Assembly (NCBI GenBank): GCA_951828385.1 | Contig: OX639973.1 | Location: 1,488,001 to 1,552,000 of the forward strand | Direction: 5' to 3' | Source of the DNA: an uncultured Poribacteria bacterium | GTDB taxonomy: Bacteria > Poribacteria > WGA-4E > WGA-3G | Length of the DNA: 64,000 bases | Shown: one piece after another, positions 24,617 through 33,900 of the stretch | Layout: the number at the start of each line of letters is the position of its first letter | How positions within the stretch are numbered: the stretch's first letter is position 1 | Made by a program: the position numbers and the translations under genes | The notes under the pieces: model-generated | What the model was told of the DNA's origin: nothing | What the model saw: the letters and a program-made list of their open reading frames with translations, nothing else | Databases searched by the model: none

Positions 24617-25339
24617 ATGGAAACAAGCATCTCTACTGACACAGGACAAAGCATCAATTTATGGCATAAATGCACAGTGTGCAAGGAAGTTGTTTTCAGA
24701 GGCGAACTCGAACGCAACCTCTATATCTGCTCACACTGCGGCGCGCTGTTCCCTTTACTTGCCGAGAAACGTCTCGAATACCTCTTCGATGATCCGTCAG
24801 CCGCAAAAATCAGAGCAACCAATGCTGCCGGCCTCACCGCCGAAGGGACGATTTCAGAATATCCGGCTTGCCTCTTCATCGCTGATATAGACGTGATTCC
24901 CGCAGAGATTGATGTGTCCCTGCTGCTAACATCCATTGAAAACGCCTTACAGAAACAAATTCCACTGATCACGATGATCGCATGCCAACCGGAGGGGTAT
25001 AAAGATACTTTGATGGAAACCCCTTATGTGACAATGCAAATGGAACGACTCGCAGAGGCTTCGCTCCCGCATATCACTGTTATGACTGAAACGGAGGTGT
25101 ACCCACTCGCAACGCATCTCCCTATTGGTGAATTGGTGATAGCGGAAGGGACAGTGGCCATCAAAAAACCGATGCCACCGAATCTACAACCCGCACTACA
25201 TGCCCCGGAAGAACAACTGATTACGCAGCCACCAACATTAAAAACAGGCATAGAACCTGATATAAGTGTTGATTGCTATATCCCGCGCGAAGAGCTCCCT
25301 AACGTGTTAGGGCTATTTCTGAAATTTTTTTCGCCGTAG
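24617..25339 (+). CDS. Divergent AccD-like (carboxyltransferase beta) protein with zinc ribbon
   Basis: Protein of 240 residues. The N-terminus has the AccD-type zinc ribbon: WHKCTVCKEVV, then NLYICSHCGALFPLLAEKRLEYLFDD. A shortened crotonase-like region follows (AEGTISEYPACLFIADIDVIPAEI, LITMIACQPEG, VTMQMERLAE), equivalent to blocks of acetyl-CoA carboxylase beta. The product is shorter than a normal AccD (about 280-300 residues), and the Gly-rich substrate-binding motif (SGGARM-like) is replaced by IACQPEGYK. So it is either a degenerate AccD or a protein recruited for another task. No accA lies nearby. No good ribosome site precedes ATG 24617. Confidence 0.65.
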   Translation: METSISTDTGQSINLWHKCTVCKEVVFRGELERNLYICSHCGALFPLLAEKRLEYLFDDPSAAKIRATNAAGLTAEGTISEYPACLFIADIDVIPAEIDVSLLLTSIENALQKQIPLITMIACQPEGYKDTLMETPYVTMQMERLAEASLPHITVMTETEVYPLATHLPIGELVIAEGTVAIKKPMPPNLQPALHAPEEQLITQPPTLKTGIEPDISVDCYIPREELPNVLGLFLKFFSP

Positions 25340-25385
25340 CTGATAGATACCACACCACCTACAATTTCTTAGATGAGGAGTCCCT

Positions 25386-26276
25386 ATGCCTGAAAATCGC
25401 ACGCCAATTACGGACGAAAATTATCGTTTTTATCACGCCTCCTGTCTTGATATGTCGGAATGCAAGGATAACTCTGTTGCTCTAACAATCACCTCACCTC
25501 CGTACTGGAACGCTATTGACTACGATACCCACACCAGTGATAATGAAGCGTGGTATAGGGAGCGAAACTATGACGGGCTTGGCAAAACATACAAGGCTTG
25601 GCTCGCAACACTGAAAAAGGTATTTTCTGAGGTCTATCGGGTCACAATTGATGGCGGGTTCTGTGCTATCGTTATTGGAACAATCCTTCATAAAGGCAAG
25701 CACTATCCAGCACCGTTTGACTTAACAAGCCAATTAAGCGATACCGATTGGAATTTCCACCAAGATATAATATGGAATAAAGTGACCGGGGGGGTCAGAC
25801 GCGCTGGCTCGTTTATCCAACACCAAAAATCTGGATACTACTATCCGAACATAATGACCGAATACATACTCATATTCCGTAAAGGCGATAAACCGAGATA
25901 CGGTTCACAACTTGCACTCCTCATAGACGACGTATTTAAACGTGATATAGCCAACTCGATTTGGCATATCGCACCCGTGCCACCGAAAACGATCGATCAC
26001 CCGTGTCCATTCCCCGATGAACTCGTCCGACGCTTGGTGCTACTCTATTCTGAACGCGGTGATGAAATACTTGACCCGTTTTTGGGAAGCGGACAAACCG
26101 CTCGGGGAGCCTTGAGATTCAAACGCAAATGTGTAGGGTACGAGATAGAATCCAAATATATTGAGCTAACGTGTCAACGTCTGTATGAAGAACCGCGACG
26201 GAAATATCATTTGCTACCGAAGTTTGAAAAACAAGCAGTGAGACCTGAAGATCAACTGGTAATGTTCGATTCGTAA
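25386..26276 (+). CDS. Site-specific DNA methyltransferase (N4-cytosine/N6-adenine, beta class)
   Basis: Amino-methyltransferase of 296 residues. Catalytic motif IV TSPPYWN (36-42) comes first, and the SAM-binding motif I DPFLGSGQTARGAL is near residue 230, so the order is that of the beta class. The SPPY form is more often seen in N4-cytosine enzymes. The TRD is probably the middle (HQDIIWNKVTGG, SFIQHQKSGYYYPN). GAGGAG precedes ATG 25386. The following gene at 26293-26614 would be the natural place for a restriction partner, but it is short and broken. The recognition sequence cannot be told. Confidence 0.9.
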   Translation: MPENRTPITDENYRFYHASCLDMSECKDNSVALTITSPPYWNAIDYDTHTSDNEAWYRERNYDGLGKTYKAWLATLKKVFSEVYRVTIDGGFCAIVIGTILHKGKHYPAPFDLTSQLSDTDWNFHQDIIWNKVTGGVRRAGSFIQHQKSGYYYPNIMTEYILIFRKGDKPRYGSQLALLIDDVFKRDIANSIWHIAPVPPKTIDHPCPFPDELVRRLVLLYSERGDEILDPFLGSGQTARGALRFKRKCVGYEIESKYIELTCQRLYEEPRRKYHLLPKFEKQAVRPEDQLVMFDS

Positions 26277-26292
26277 GTATGAGGGCAAAACA

Positions 26293-26614
26293 GTGGCACA
26301 AAACCGACAAATGTCTTTATTCCGAGAGACGGAAACCGAAAACTATCGAGAAACAGATGGACAAACCACGAGCTTTGAGATAGAGAGGGACTGCTTCAAG
26401 CACTTAAAAGAAAATCTGAGCAGTGAGGCAAAAACGGAATATGAGACAGGGGTTAAGCACCTTGTTGAAAGATATAACACGGCTATCTATGAAAATAGGT
26501 TCACTGTTGAAACCTCCAACGGAATTGGCAGACTCCAGTATGAAAGCCAGCGACGCTGTTGCCCGACAACTCATGAACGAACTTAATATGTTTACGCTAC
26601 GAGATCAGATATGA
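26293..26614 (+). pseudogene. Short frameshifted gene between methyltransferase and galK (possible restriction-gene remnant)
   Basis: A GTG-initiated frame (26293) encodes a hydrophilic helix-rich segment (DCFKHLKENLSSEAKTEYE, GVKHLVERYNTAIYENRF) and then derails into QRRCCPTTHERT. The neighbouring frame continues with a sensible sequence (MKASDAVARQLMNELNMF, TLRDQI) and ends in a TGA that overlaps the galK ATG by 4 bases, a normal operon junction. This suggests one gene with a frameshift near 26520-26540, or the fused ends of a larger gene. I do not recognise the family; a restriction-enzyme origin is inferred only from the neighbour. Confidence 0.45.
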
Positions 26615-27897
26615 AAAAAGACGTTTCCAGCGACGACATGAGGGAGCTAACGACTCTCGGTCCAAAATCGAATCGCATCACCTCGATTAAAAAAAAGTTT
26701 GAAGAGACCTTTGGTCGTCCTCCCGCATTCATCGCATCCGCCCCGGGTAGAGTGAATCTTATCGGTGAACATACAGATTACAACGACGGTTATGTGTTTC
26801 CTGTCGCGATTGATAAATATATCAACATCGCTGCGCGTAAACGACCTGACCGGCGTGTCACGCTATACGCACTGGATGTGGACGATTCTTGGGAATTTAG
26901 CCTTGACACATTGAGTGCCATACCGCCAGAGACACCCACTTGGAGTCATTATTTCATCGGTGTTGCGTCCCTTCTCCAAACATCAGGGAGAGAAATAACT
27001 GGGATAGATGCAGTCATCACAGGAGATGTGCCAATTGGCGCGGGGTTAAGTTCTTCAGCCGCACTCTCGGTCGCTGCCACACTTGCCTTTTTAACCGCGG
27101 GTTCTGAACTCGTAGGGGACGGGTTTCCCGTCCCTGAGGATAACAAGAAAAAATTCGCAGCATTGTGTCAACGCGTAGAACATGAATTCGTTAATGTTAA
27201 GTGTGGTATCATGGATCAGACGATTTCGCTGTTAGGAAAAGAAAACCACGCACTGTTCCTCGATTGTCGTTCGCTTGAATATGAACAGATCCCGCTCAAT
27301 TTGGGAGAGCACGCTATCGCGATTTGTAACACGAAGGTCAAACGCGAACTCGCTGCCTCTGAATACAACAAACGGCGTGCGGAATGCGAAAGAGGCGTGG
27401 ATATTCTGAGTCGGTGGATACCCGGTATATCTTCACTACGTGATATCGCACTAACGAATTTCAAAAAACATGAAGAAGAATTACCGGCATTAACACAAAA
27501 AAGATGTAGGTATGTAATTGAGGAAAATGCACGCGTGTTAGAGGCGGTTTCCGTGCTAAAGGGGCGCAGTCAAAGCGCATCAGAAGAAACAGACGCATCG
27601 CTTATACGATTTGGTAGCCTAATGAACGCCTCACATAACGGGCTACGTGATGATTACGAAGTTAGTTGTAAAGAGTTAGATCTGTTGACCGACATCGCAC
27701 GTAGCATCAGGGGAGTGATCGGGAGTCGTATGACAGGTGCGGGTTTTGGCGGATGCACAGTCAGCATTGTTCATCAAGACGCTTTAGAGATATTCCAGAC
27801 CCGTGTAACAACGGAATATCACGAACAGACCGGCATTGAACCTGAAATTTATCTCTGTAATGTTAGTGACGGCGCACAAGTTTTTCAGCTTTTTTAA
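26611..27897 (+). CDS. galK: Galactokinase (GHMP family)
   Basis: Phosphorylates alpha-D-galactose in the Leloir pathway. Of 428 residues, GRVNLIGEHTDYNDG (46-60) is the galactokinase signature, PIGAGLSSSAALSVA the ATP-binding GHMP motif, CGIMDQ the active-site region and GSRMTGAGFGGCTVSIV motif 3. The product is some 40 residues longer than usual. Part of the excess is the N-terminal leader, and part the segment LVGDGFPVPEDNKKK, whose core is encoded by a palindrome (27116-27134) in a loop after motif 2. The start overlaps the broken upstream gene (ATGA). No other gal genes are in view, but a ROK kinase follows. Confidence 0.92.
   Translation: MKKDVSSDDMRELTTLGPKSNRITSIKKKFEETFGRPPAFIASAPGRVNLIGEHTDYNDGYVFPVAIDKYINIAARKRPDRRVTLYALDVDDSWEFSLDTLSAIPPETPTWSHYFIGVASLLQTSGREITGIDAVITGDVPIGAGLSSSAALSVAATLAFLTAGSELVGDGFPVPEDNKKKFAALCQRVEHEFVNVKCGIMDQTISLLGKENHALFLDCRSLEYEQIPLNLGEHAIAICNTKVKRELAASEYNKRRAECERGVDILSRWIPGISSLRDIALTNFKKHEEELPALTQKRCRYVIEENARVLEAVSVLKGRSQSASEETDASLIRFGSLMNASHNGLRDDYEVSCKELDLLTDIARSIRGVIGSRMTGAGFGGCTVSIVHQDALEIFQTRVTTEYHEQTGIEPEIYLCNVSDGAQVFQLF
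27116..27134. repeat. 19-bp palindrome in frame inside galK
   Basis: GGGACGGG-TTT-CCCGTCCC, perfect 8-bp arms. Encodes part of VGDGFPVPED, which lies between two conserved blocks of galactokinase. Confidence 0.65.
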
Positions 27898-27927
27898 ATA
27901 TTAGGTTCCTGCTCTGATTTGTCCGGA

Positions 27928-29019
27928 ATGAGACTTCAAGTGTCAAACCCACCTAACCGAACCACAAGGAAAGTTAAAAATATCGAAAAAACGGAACATA
28001 GTATCGGCATCGACCTTGGCGGAACGGATATCAAGGCTGGCTTGGTTTCATCAGTAGGTGATATTTCTTGTCGCGTCGTAGTCCCAACAGACGTAGAAAC
28101 AGGGGGCCCTCAGGTAGTCGCATCGCGGATTGCAGAAGCCGTTCGCCAAGTCCTTGTGAAAGTGGAAACGCAAGACGGGAACAGCCATCAGCCGACAGCC
28201 GACAGCCATTCCTGCAAAATTGGAGTTGGACTCGGTTCACCGGGACTTATCATTGCTGAAACGGGTGTCGTCCACTTTTCACCAAACTTTCCGGGATGGA
28301 CCGATATTCCGCTTGTTACTTATGTAAACGCAGCGCTGGCGAAACTTCAACCCCTTAAGAAGTACAAGCCGATATTAAGAGGTATGGACAACGATGTGAA
28401 TGCGATGACTTTAGGTGAACTGCATCACGGTGCTGGTGTCGGATATAATAACCTTGTCGCATTGACACTCGGCACAGGCGTTGGCGGCGGTGTGGTGATT
28501 GACGGCGAGGTTTATCACGGAAGCCAAAATACGGCTGGCGAATTGGGGCATACTGTCGTTGAACCCGATGGACGTTATTGTGGGTGCGGGAATCAGGGGT
28601 GTCTTGAGGCTTATGCGGGTGCGAAAAACATCGTGGAACGTATCCAAGAGAAGATAACAGCTGGACGCAGTACCACTTTAGCCACCGCAACAAATGCCGG
28701 AACAACATTAACGCCGCGGATGATAGCGGAAGCCGCGCAAGCAGGGGACGCACTCGCAATTGAGATTTTTGCTGAAACGGGGCGGTATATAGGCATTGCC
28801 CTCACCTCAATAGCGCATATTCTCAATCCTCAAATCGCGATCATCGGTGGCGGCATTGCGGAAGCGGGTGAGAAACTGCTCTTTGAGCCAATCCGAGCAG
28901 AACTCTCTAAACGTGCAATGGACATACCGGGGCAGGTGAAAATTGTAAAGGCACACCTCGGAAATGACGCTGGCATTGTGGGGGCTGCGATGCTTGCCCT
29001 TGAAGGATCTTTAAAATAA
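27928..29019 (+). CDS. ROK family sugar kinase (glucokinase-like)
   Basis: Protein of 363 residues from ATG 27928. The phosphate-1 motif is GIDLGGTDIKAGLV, the catalytic region DNDVNAMTLGELHHGAG, the glycine-rich ATP segment LGTGVGGGVVIDG, and the ROK zinc motif CGCGNQGCLEAYAG is complete (HTVVEP before it). These fit a glucokinase or related hexose kinase; the exact sugar cannot be read from sequence. The N-terminal 28 residues are a non-family leader. A loop in the first domain (NSHQPTADSHSC) is encoded by a tandem CAGCCGACAGCCGACAGCC half-repeat of the dispersed repeat family, inserted in frame. Follows galK by 31 bases. Confidence 0.9.
   Translation: MRLQVSNPPNRTTRKVKNIEKTEHSIGIDLGGTDIKAGLVSSVGDISCRVVVPTDVETGGPQVVASRIAEAVRQVLVKVETQDGNSHQPTADSHSCKIGVGLGSPGLIIAETGVVHFSPNFPGWTDIPLVTYVNAALAKLQPLKKYKPILRGMDNDVNAMTLGELHHGAGVGYNNLVALTLGTGVGGGVVIDGEVYHGSQNTAGELGHTVVEPDGRYCGCGNQGCLEAYAGAKNIVERIQEKITAGRSTTLATATNAGTTLTPRMIAEAAQAGDALAIEIFAETGRYIGIALTSIAHILNPQIAIIGGGIAEAGEKLLFEPIRAELSKRAMDIPGQVKIVKAHLGNDAGIVGAAMLALEGSLK
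28181..28212. repeat. In-frame half-repeat (CAGCCGACAGCC) in the ROK kinase gene
   Basis: AGCCATCAGCCGACAGCCGA followed by CAGCC, a tandem of near-identical 8-bp units like the arms of the opposed-arm repeats. Confidence 0.5.
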
Positions 29020-29033
29020 AGGAACTTAAAAAA

Positions 29034-29756
29034 ATGAAAAATGAGACATGTTTGCTGAAAACTTTAGGCTCCCGACACAGCCTCCAACCCGCCAAAAATC
29101 CAAGCGATCGGAAAATTGTCGAACCGCATCGGGTATCCGTCTTACAAATTTTAGCGGCACTCTGTTTAGCGTTAATTCCGTTAAGTTGTGCAAAGGTACC
29201 AGATTTCATCAAAGACACTTTCCAACCAGAGATGATTGTCCCTGTCTTTGATCCGGATGCTCACATTATGCCACAGGCAGGCGCTGTCGGTTATGTCGAA
29301 AACGGCATTAAGGCAATGATGATACCGCTCAACGATGTGAAGGCAGTTGATGCGTTCGGTGTCATTATCTATAACGGGACCGACCACTGGATATCCTTCA
29401 AAAAGAAAGATTGTCAGATGCTTGACGGCACCGGGAACGTTACAATGCCTATCAACAAATCGCAGGAATCCTTTTATCTGAAAAAGAATTTTAGACCAAA
29501 TCTGCCACCTGAATTTGCGGCTGAAGTGTTCCGATGGGACAAGTCCATCAGAATACAAGGCGATCCAGCGGTACTGCCCAGAGCAGATATTGAGAAAACA
29601 ACGGTGATGCCGAGGCAACGCGCGAGATTCTTTCTCTACTTCCGCAAACGGAGTATTAAGTATAGCAGCTTACGGATCATCGTGCCGAAAGTCACAAGTG
29701 ATTTCAATAACCAACAAACGACGTTCGTTTTCAAATTTAAGGTACAACGTGGCTAA
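29034..29756 (+). CDS. Probable lipoprotein of unknown function
   Basis: Protein of 240 residues. A basic N-terminal stretch (to about residue 37) leads to a hydrophobic segment, LQILAALCLALIPLSCAK, with a possible lipidated Cys in LSC. The remainder is soluble and strand-rich (MIVPVFDPDAH, DAFGVIIYNGTDHWISFKKK, RQRARFFLYFRKRSIKYSSLRIIV). No family is recognised. AAGGA (29020-29024) lies 9 bases before ATG 29034. The NHL gene that follows is also a lipoprotein, so the pair may form an envelope unit; that is inference. Confidence 0.65.
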   Translation: MKNETCLLKTLGSRHSLQPAKNPSDRKIVEPHRVSVLQILAALCLALIPLSCAKVPDFIKDTFQPEMIVPVFDPDAHIMPQAGAVGYVENGIKAMMIPLNDVKAVDAFGVIIYNGTDHWISFKKKDCQMLDGTGNVTMPINKSQESFYLKKNFRPNLPPEFAAEVFRWDKSIRIQGDPAVLPRADIEKTTVMPRQRARFFLYFRKRSIKYSSLRIIVPKVTSDFNNQQTTFVFKFKVQRG

Positions 29757-29767
29757 TCTGGAGACCC

Positions 29768-29870
29768 CGCTTACCAGTTACCAGTTACCAGTTACCAATT
29801 ATCAGTTATCAGTTACCAGTTACCAGAAGGGAAGCTTCTTTACTGGTTACTGGACACTGACCACTGTTAA
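29768..29870. repeat. Opposed-arm CAGTTACC-type repeat at the 5' end of the NHL gene
   Basis: Left arm: CCAGTTACCAGTTACCAGTT with ACCAATTATCAGTTATC. Centre: GAAGGGAAGCTTC. Right arm: TACTGGTTACTGGACACTG. It is open in the frame of the NHL gene and, if translated, gives SYQLPVTNYQLSVTSYQ. Confidence 0.7.
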
Positions 29871-29877
29871 CTACTCC

Positions 29878-30873
29878 TTGTGTTTTTTTCTTTTTGTCCT
29901 TTGTTTGAGTTGCACCCTCCCCGAAAGTGAAGTTGCGCAGCCGGGATCTCCACCTGTTACAGGGAAGGGACAGATTGAAATTCTCACATCGAATCGTGAA
30001 CGCGAACTGCTGCCTATCGTCGGTATTCGCTACGTCAGAACACTCGGCAGTGCTGGACAAGGGGCAGGCGAATTTCAGATGCCCTTGGGACTCGCAATAG
30101 ACGAAGCAGATAGGATCTACATCGCCGACGCGGGGAACAACCGGGTACAAGTTATTGATGCCACTGGAAATTACATCACGGAATTTGGGGGACGTGGGTG
30201 GCAGACAGGCGAGTTTGATCACCCGTCAGACATAGCGTTGAGTTTCCAACGGAGCTACCGCCACCTCTATGTCGCAGACACGCGGAACAATCGGGTACAA
30301 TACTGCAATTTCGTTGATCAAATCTTTTATCCGCTCAGCCAGAGTATAGAGGACACACTGTTAGACCAGCCTGAAGGCATCGGTATCGGGCGAAATGGCG
30401 AGGTGTATGTTGTAGATACCGGCAATCATCGTTGGATTGAATTCAACGTTACGGGGGTTCCAGTTATAACACGTGGCAGCTTTGGCGGTGGGTCAGAGCA
30501 ACTCTGGAATCCTACAGACCTCGGTGTCGATACCCACGGAAATGTTTACGTCGTTGATACAGGCAACCATCTCATCAAAAAATACGACTTCAGTGGTAAC
30601 CCTATCCGGGCTTGGGGCGGTGAAGGCGACACGCTGGGGCACCTGCGGGAACCGAAGTGCATCGCCTTAGACGACTGGAATTATCTTTACGTAACGGACA
30701 GCGGTAATCGGCGTATCCAAGTCTTCGCACCTGACGGTAAGAGCATCACAGAATTTACCACCCCTACACTTCTTGAACCGATAGGCATCGCAGTCTCGAA
30801 AAGTGGACGCGTCTTTGTGACCGATGCCGAAGCGAATAACATAAAGGTATTCCAAGTCTTCCGTAAGAAATAG
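29878..30873 (+). CDS. NHL-repeat beta-propeller lipoprotein
   Basis: Envelope protein with an NHL propeller of about six blades: PLGLAIDEADRIYIADAGNN, RVQVIDATGNYITEFGGRG, HPSDIALS and HLYVADTRNN, QPEGIGIGRNGEVYVVDTGN, NPTDLGVDTHGNVYVVDTGN, EPKCIALDDWNYLYVTDSGN, EPIGIAVSKSGRVFVTDAEA. A hydrophobic stretch ends in a lipobox-like CLSC. The start is uncertain. The frame is open from a GTG at 29698 inside the preceding gene, but the N-terminal part would then be translated repeat DNA. I suggest the TTG at 29878, which opens the signal peptide directly although without a ribosome site. After the lipobox comes SPPVTGKGQ, the in-frame element shared with the M28 gene. Ligand unknown. Confidence 0.8.
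   Translation: MCFFLFVLCLSCTLPESEVAQPGSPPVTGKGQIEILTSNRERELLPIVGIRYVRTLGSAGQGAGEFQMPLGLAIDEADRIYIADAGNNRVQVIDATGNYITEFGGRGWQTGEFDHPSDIALSFQRSYRHLYVADTRNNRVQYCNFVDQIFYPLSQSIEDTLLDQPEGIGIGRNGEVYVVDTGNHRWIEFNVTGVPVITRGSFGGGSEQLWNPTDLGVDTHGNVYVVDTGNHLIKKYDFSGNPIRAWGGEGDTLGHLREPKCIALDDWNYLYVTDSGNRRIQVFAPDGKSITEFTTPTLLEPIGIAVSKSGRVFVTDAEANNIKVFQVFRKK
29944..29973. repeat. In-frame SPPVTGKGQ element in the NHL gene
   Basis: TCTCCACCTGTTACAGGGAA followed by GGGACAG; encodes the same nine residues in the same frame as the copy at 15311-15340. Confidence 0.68.
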
Positions 30874-30885
30874 CCATCGGAGGAA

Positions 30886-30985
30886 TGGTCATCGGTTATC
30901 AGTTATTGGTCATCGGTTAAAGAGGTTTTTGACTTATTCAAGTTATCTCTTAACTGACAACTGACAACTGACAACTGACAACTGT
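30886..30985. repeat. Opposed-arm repeat before the surface-protein gene
   Basis: Left arm TCATCGGTTATCAGTTATTG and CGGTTAAAGAGG; right arm CTCTTAACTGACAACTGACA continuing as four ACTGACA units up to CTGTCAATG, whose last three bases are the start codon of the next gene. Any ribosome site of that gene must therefore lie within the repeat. Confidence 0.75.
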
Positions 30986-30987
30986 CA

Positions 30988-33900
30988 ATGCGTATCCGAC
31001 TCTTTTTCCTTGTTTCTTTCTGTTTATGTCTACTCCCATGTCTTGGAAGTACGGCACAAGAACCACCTGATGACAAAACTAAAACCCTCGAACTTCCCAC
31101 CTTTTCTGTTCTCCAGAAAACGGAGTCCGTTGAACTGAAAACCGGTGAGCAGGAATTTACGGTGAAGTACCCGCCAATTCTCCCTAACAGCGAACAGTTA
31201 GTAGCGGCGAACGGAAAAGTCCTTGTCCGAAATGTAGACTATCAAATTGATTTCTATCCCGGAAAAATCACTATTATCCCCCTGATAAGGGGGGATAAAG
31301 GGGGATTGCCGGATGCCACAACCGCCCCCTACAAATTAAAGATAACCTATCGCACGCTGCCTTTCGCAATAAAAGAGGTCTATAAACGCGACCTTTACAG
31401 TGAGCAAAATGCGAATGGCAATAAGCCGTCAGCGATCAGCAGTCAGCAAGAGGACTCCGATTTATTAGGAAACCTCTCTGCTGATGGTCTCCAACAGTCC
31501 CCAATAGATGATAGCCAAACATCACAATTAGAAGTCTCCGGTAGCCAAACATTCGGTATCTCGGCTGGAAGTGGGCGTGACATAACACCGAATCAGGAAT
31601 TGCGTGTTAATGTGGAGGGCAATGTCTCCGAGAATATCAGTATCCTTGCGCTGTTATCTGACCAAGATTTACCAATTCAACCCGAAGGCACAACAGAAAA
31701 TATCCAAGACATCGATCAGAAATTAGTGCGTATCACGCATCCGAATATGAGAGGCACATTAGGAGACTTTGAGGGATCACTGGGTGCCTCGGAATTTATC
31801 TTCTTTCCACGTGCGCTCGAAGGTGTACAAGTCGAAGGCGATTTCAAGTGGGGGAAATTTCACCTCATTCCGAGTGCTATCCCGAAAGGACAGTCCACAA
31901 GTTTAGTGCTTCGCGGAGAGGAAGGACGTAGCGAATATCGACTCACCGTTGATGGACAATACGTCATCGTGAAAGCAGGGAGTGAAATTGTCTGGTTGAA
32001 TGGGGAGCGGATGCGGCGCGGCGAAAACAACGATTACGTCATCCGAGAATACGGGGACCCGATCGTCGAATTCAACAGCAAGCACCTCATAACAAGCAAC
32101 GACACGATTCGGATTGACTTTGAATATATCCCTGAAGAACGCGCATATCAACAGAATCTCTACGGACTCAGCAGTGTCTTTACACTGCCCGGAGAACGGA
32201 TAAGCCTCGGTGCCTCGTATGCTGTTGAGGCAGACCTAAATCAACCCGAACAGGCTTTAATCCAACTCAGAGACACGGACCTGGAGGCACTGCGTCAAAA
32301 TATCCTTGACCCAGAGGAAGACGGATCGCTGCTCACAGCACCGCAGAGACATACGGTATGGGGTATAGAAAGTCGTGTGAACATCACTGAAAAAGCGTGG
32401 ATTGAAGGTGAACTCGCTTACAGCAATCTTGATAAAAACACCTATTCCACCGTAGACCGTAAAGAGGTCAGTCAGGCGTGGAAACTGATCGGCTCTGCAG
32501 ACTGGAACTTCGCTACATGGACAGATAAGCAGAATCGGGGTTACAAACCCCTCCTACACACAAATTTTGACATACGGGCAATGGATGCCGATTTTGTGCC
32601 GGTTGGCGCATCAAGTGGTAACCGCTCCCGTTCCCGTTATGAAACGCAATATGCCAAAGAAGGGTTTGATGATGCGTTTCTTTTTGATGCTGCTGGACGC
32701 TCGCAAATTGCCCGAGATGAAAGAGCCGCGAACTTTGACATTCGATTGATACCGACGGATTGGTTAGGCGTTAATGCCGGAGTTGGCAGGAGCGAAGAGA
32801 GAGCACCAGAACGCACCGGAACCGTTCAAGAAGCGACAGACATCATGGGCGGAACAGGGGCGTTGTCTACCGCAAACGCAACTATCCGTGATAATTTCAA
32901 TTGGGGTGTAAACTTCAATCAACGTTCAGGCAGTGGAGGTGTAACCCCTACCCGCAGCCGTAGGGGCGAGGTGACCTTGCAGAAACACCCAAGCAAAAAC
33001 CCCCTACCAACCGGACAAGCGAGAGCGACTGATGAATCAGAAAAAGCACCGTCTAAGGGCGTGCAGCTGCTGAGGAAGTTACCGAATTTCCGTTGGGATG
33101 ATTATCGGAGCAGTTCACGCGTTGAGAGTGAAGATTCAGCACGAACACAATCGCAGCGGAAGTCGCGACAAGAAGGCAACCTCTCCTATCCCCTCGGTCC
33201 GTTCAGAATTATTGGGACATTGGGCAGATTGGAATCAAACGAGGCGCGCAATGCTACACTCAACCGAAAACGGGACCGTGCGATTGGACGTGTCAATCTC
33301 GTCGATTTCAGTTGGGTATCTGTCAACACCAGCTACGAACTTGAGGAGGCTTATGCAAAAGAACCGTTGCTCACTGTGGACGACGCACCGATCGGTCTAT
33401 CCGATTGGCAGCGAAGTACGACGGCGCGGACGTGGAAAGTAGGTCTCTTTTCACAGCAAAAATCTTTTCTCAGTGGCGGGGTAAATCTGACTGCTAATCT
33501 CGCACGACGGATGCTGAAAGCACACACGGATATCGGCGCAGGGACGACGACGCAACTCGCTGATATTAACCTTCAGTTGACCCCACTCAGTCGCGCAATT
33601 GACATAGAACTCACCTACGAGTTAGATAAAAAATTGACCAGCCAACGCCACGAAATCTATACCAACATTCATCCACACACAGGCGTTCTGCTCCAACCCG
33701 GTGAAGGCTATTACGTGAAATTGGATGATCTCCACTATGTAGAAGATCCCGAGGAAGGCACCTACATCAAAATCTACCAAAATGTCGGTGATAAACCGAC
33801 AACGGCGGTAGATGCCGAATTCCGTATCCGTTTTCAACCCCGTCAGTATTTCGCACGGCGTGCCAGAGCGCGGCAACAGCAGCAACGTGAGTCAATGCTG

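Noticed and set aside
30955-30985. Tandem ACTGACA units as a CRISPR array
   Set aside because: Units are 8-10 bp, directly adjacent, with no unique spacers of 25-40 bp and no cas genes; they are the arm of an opposed-arm repeat.
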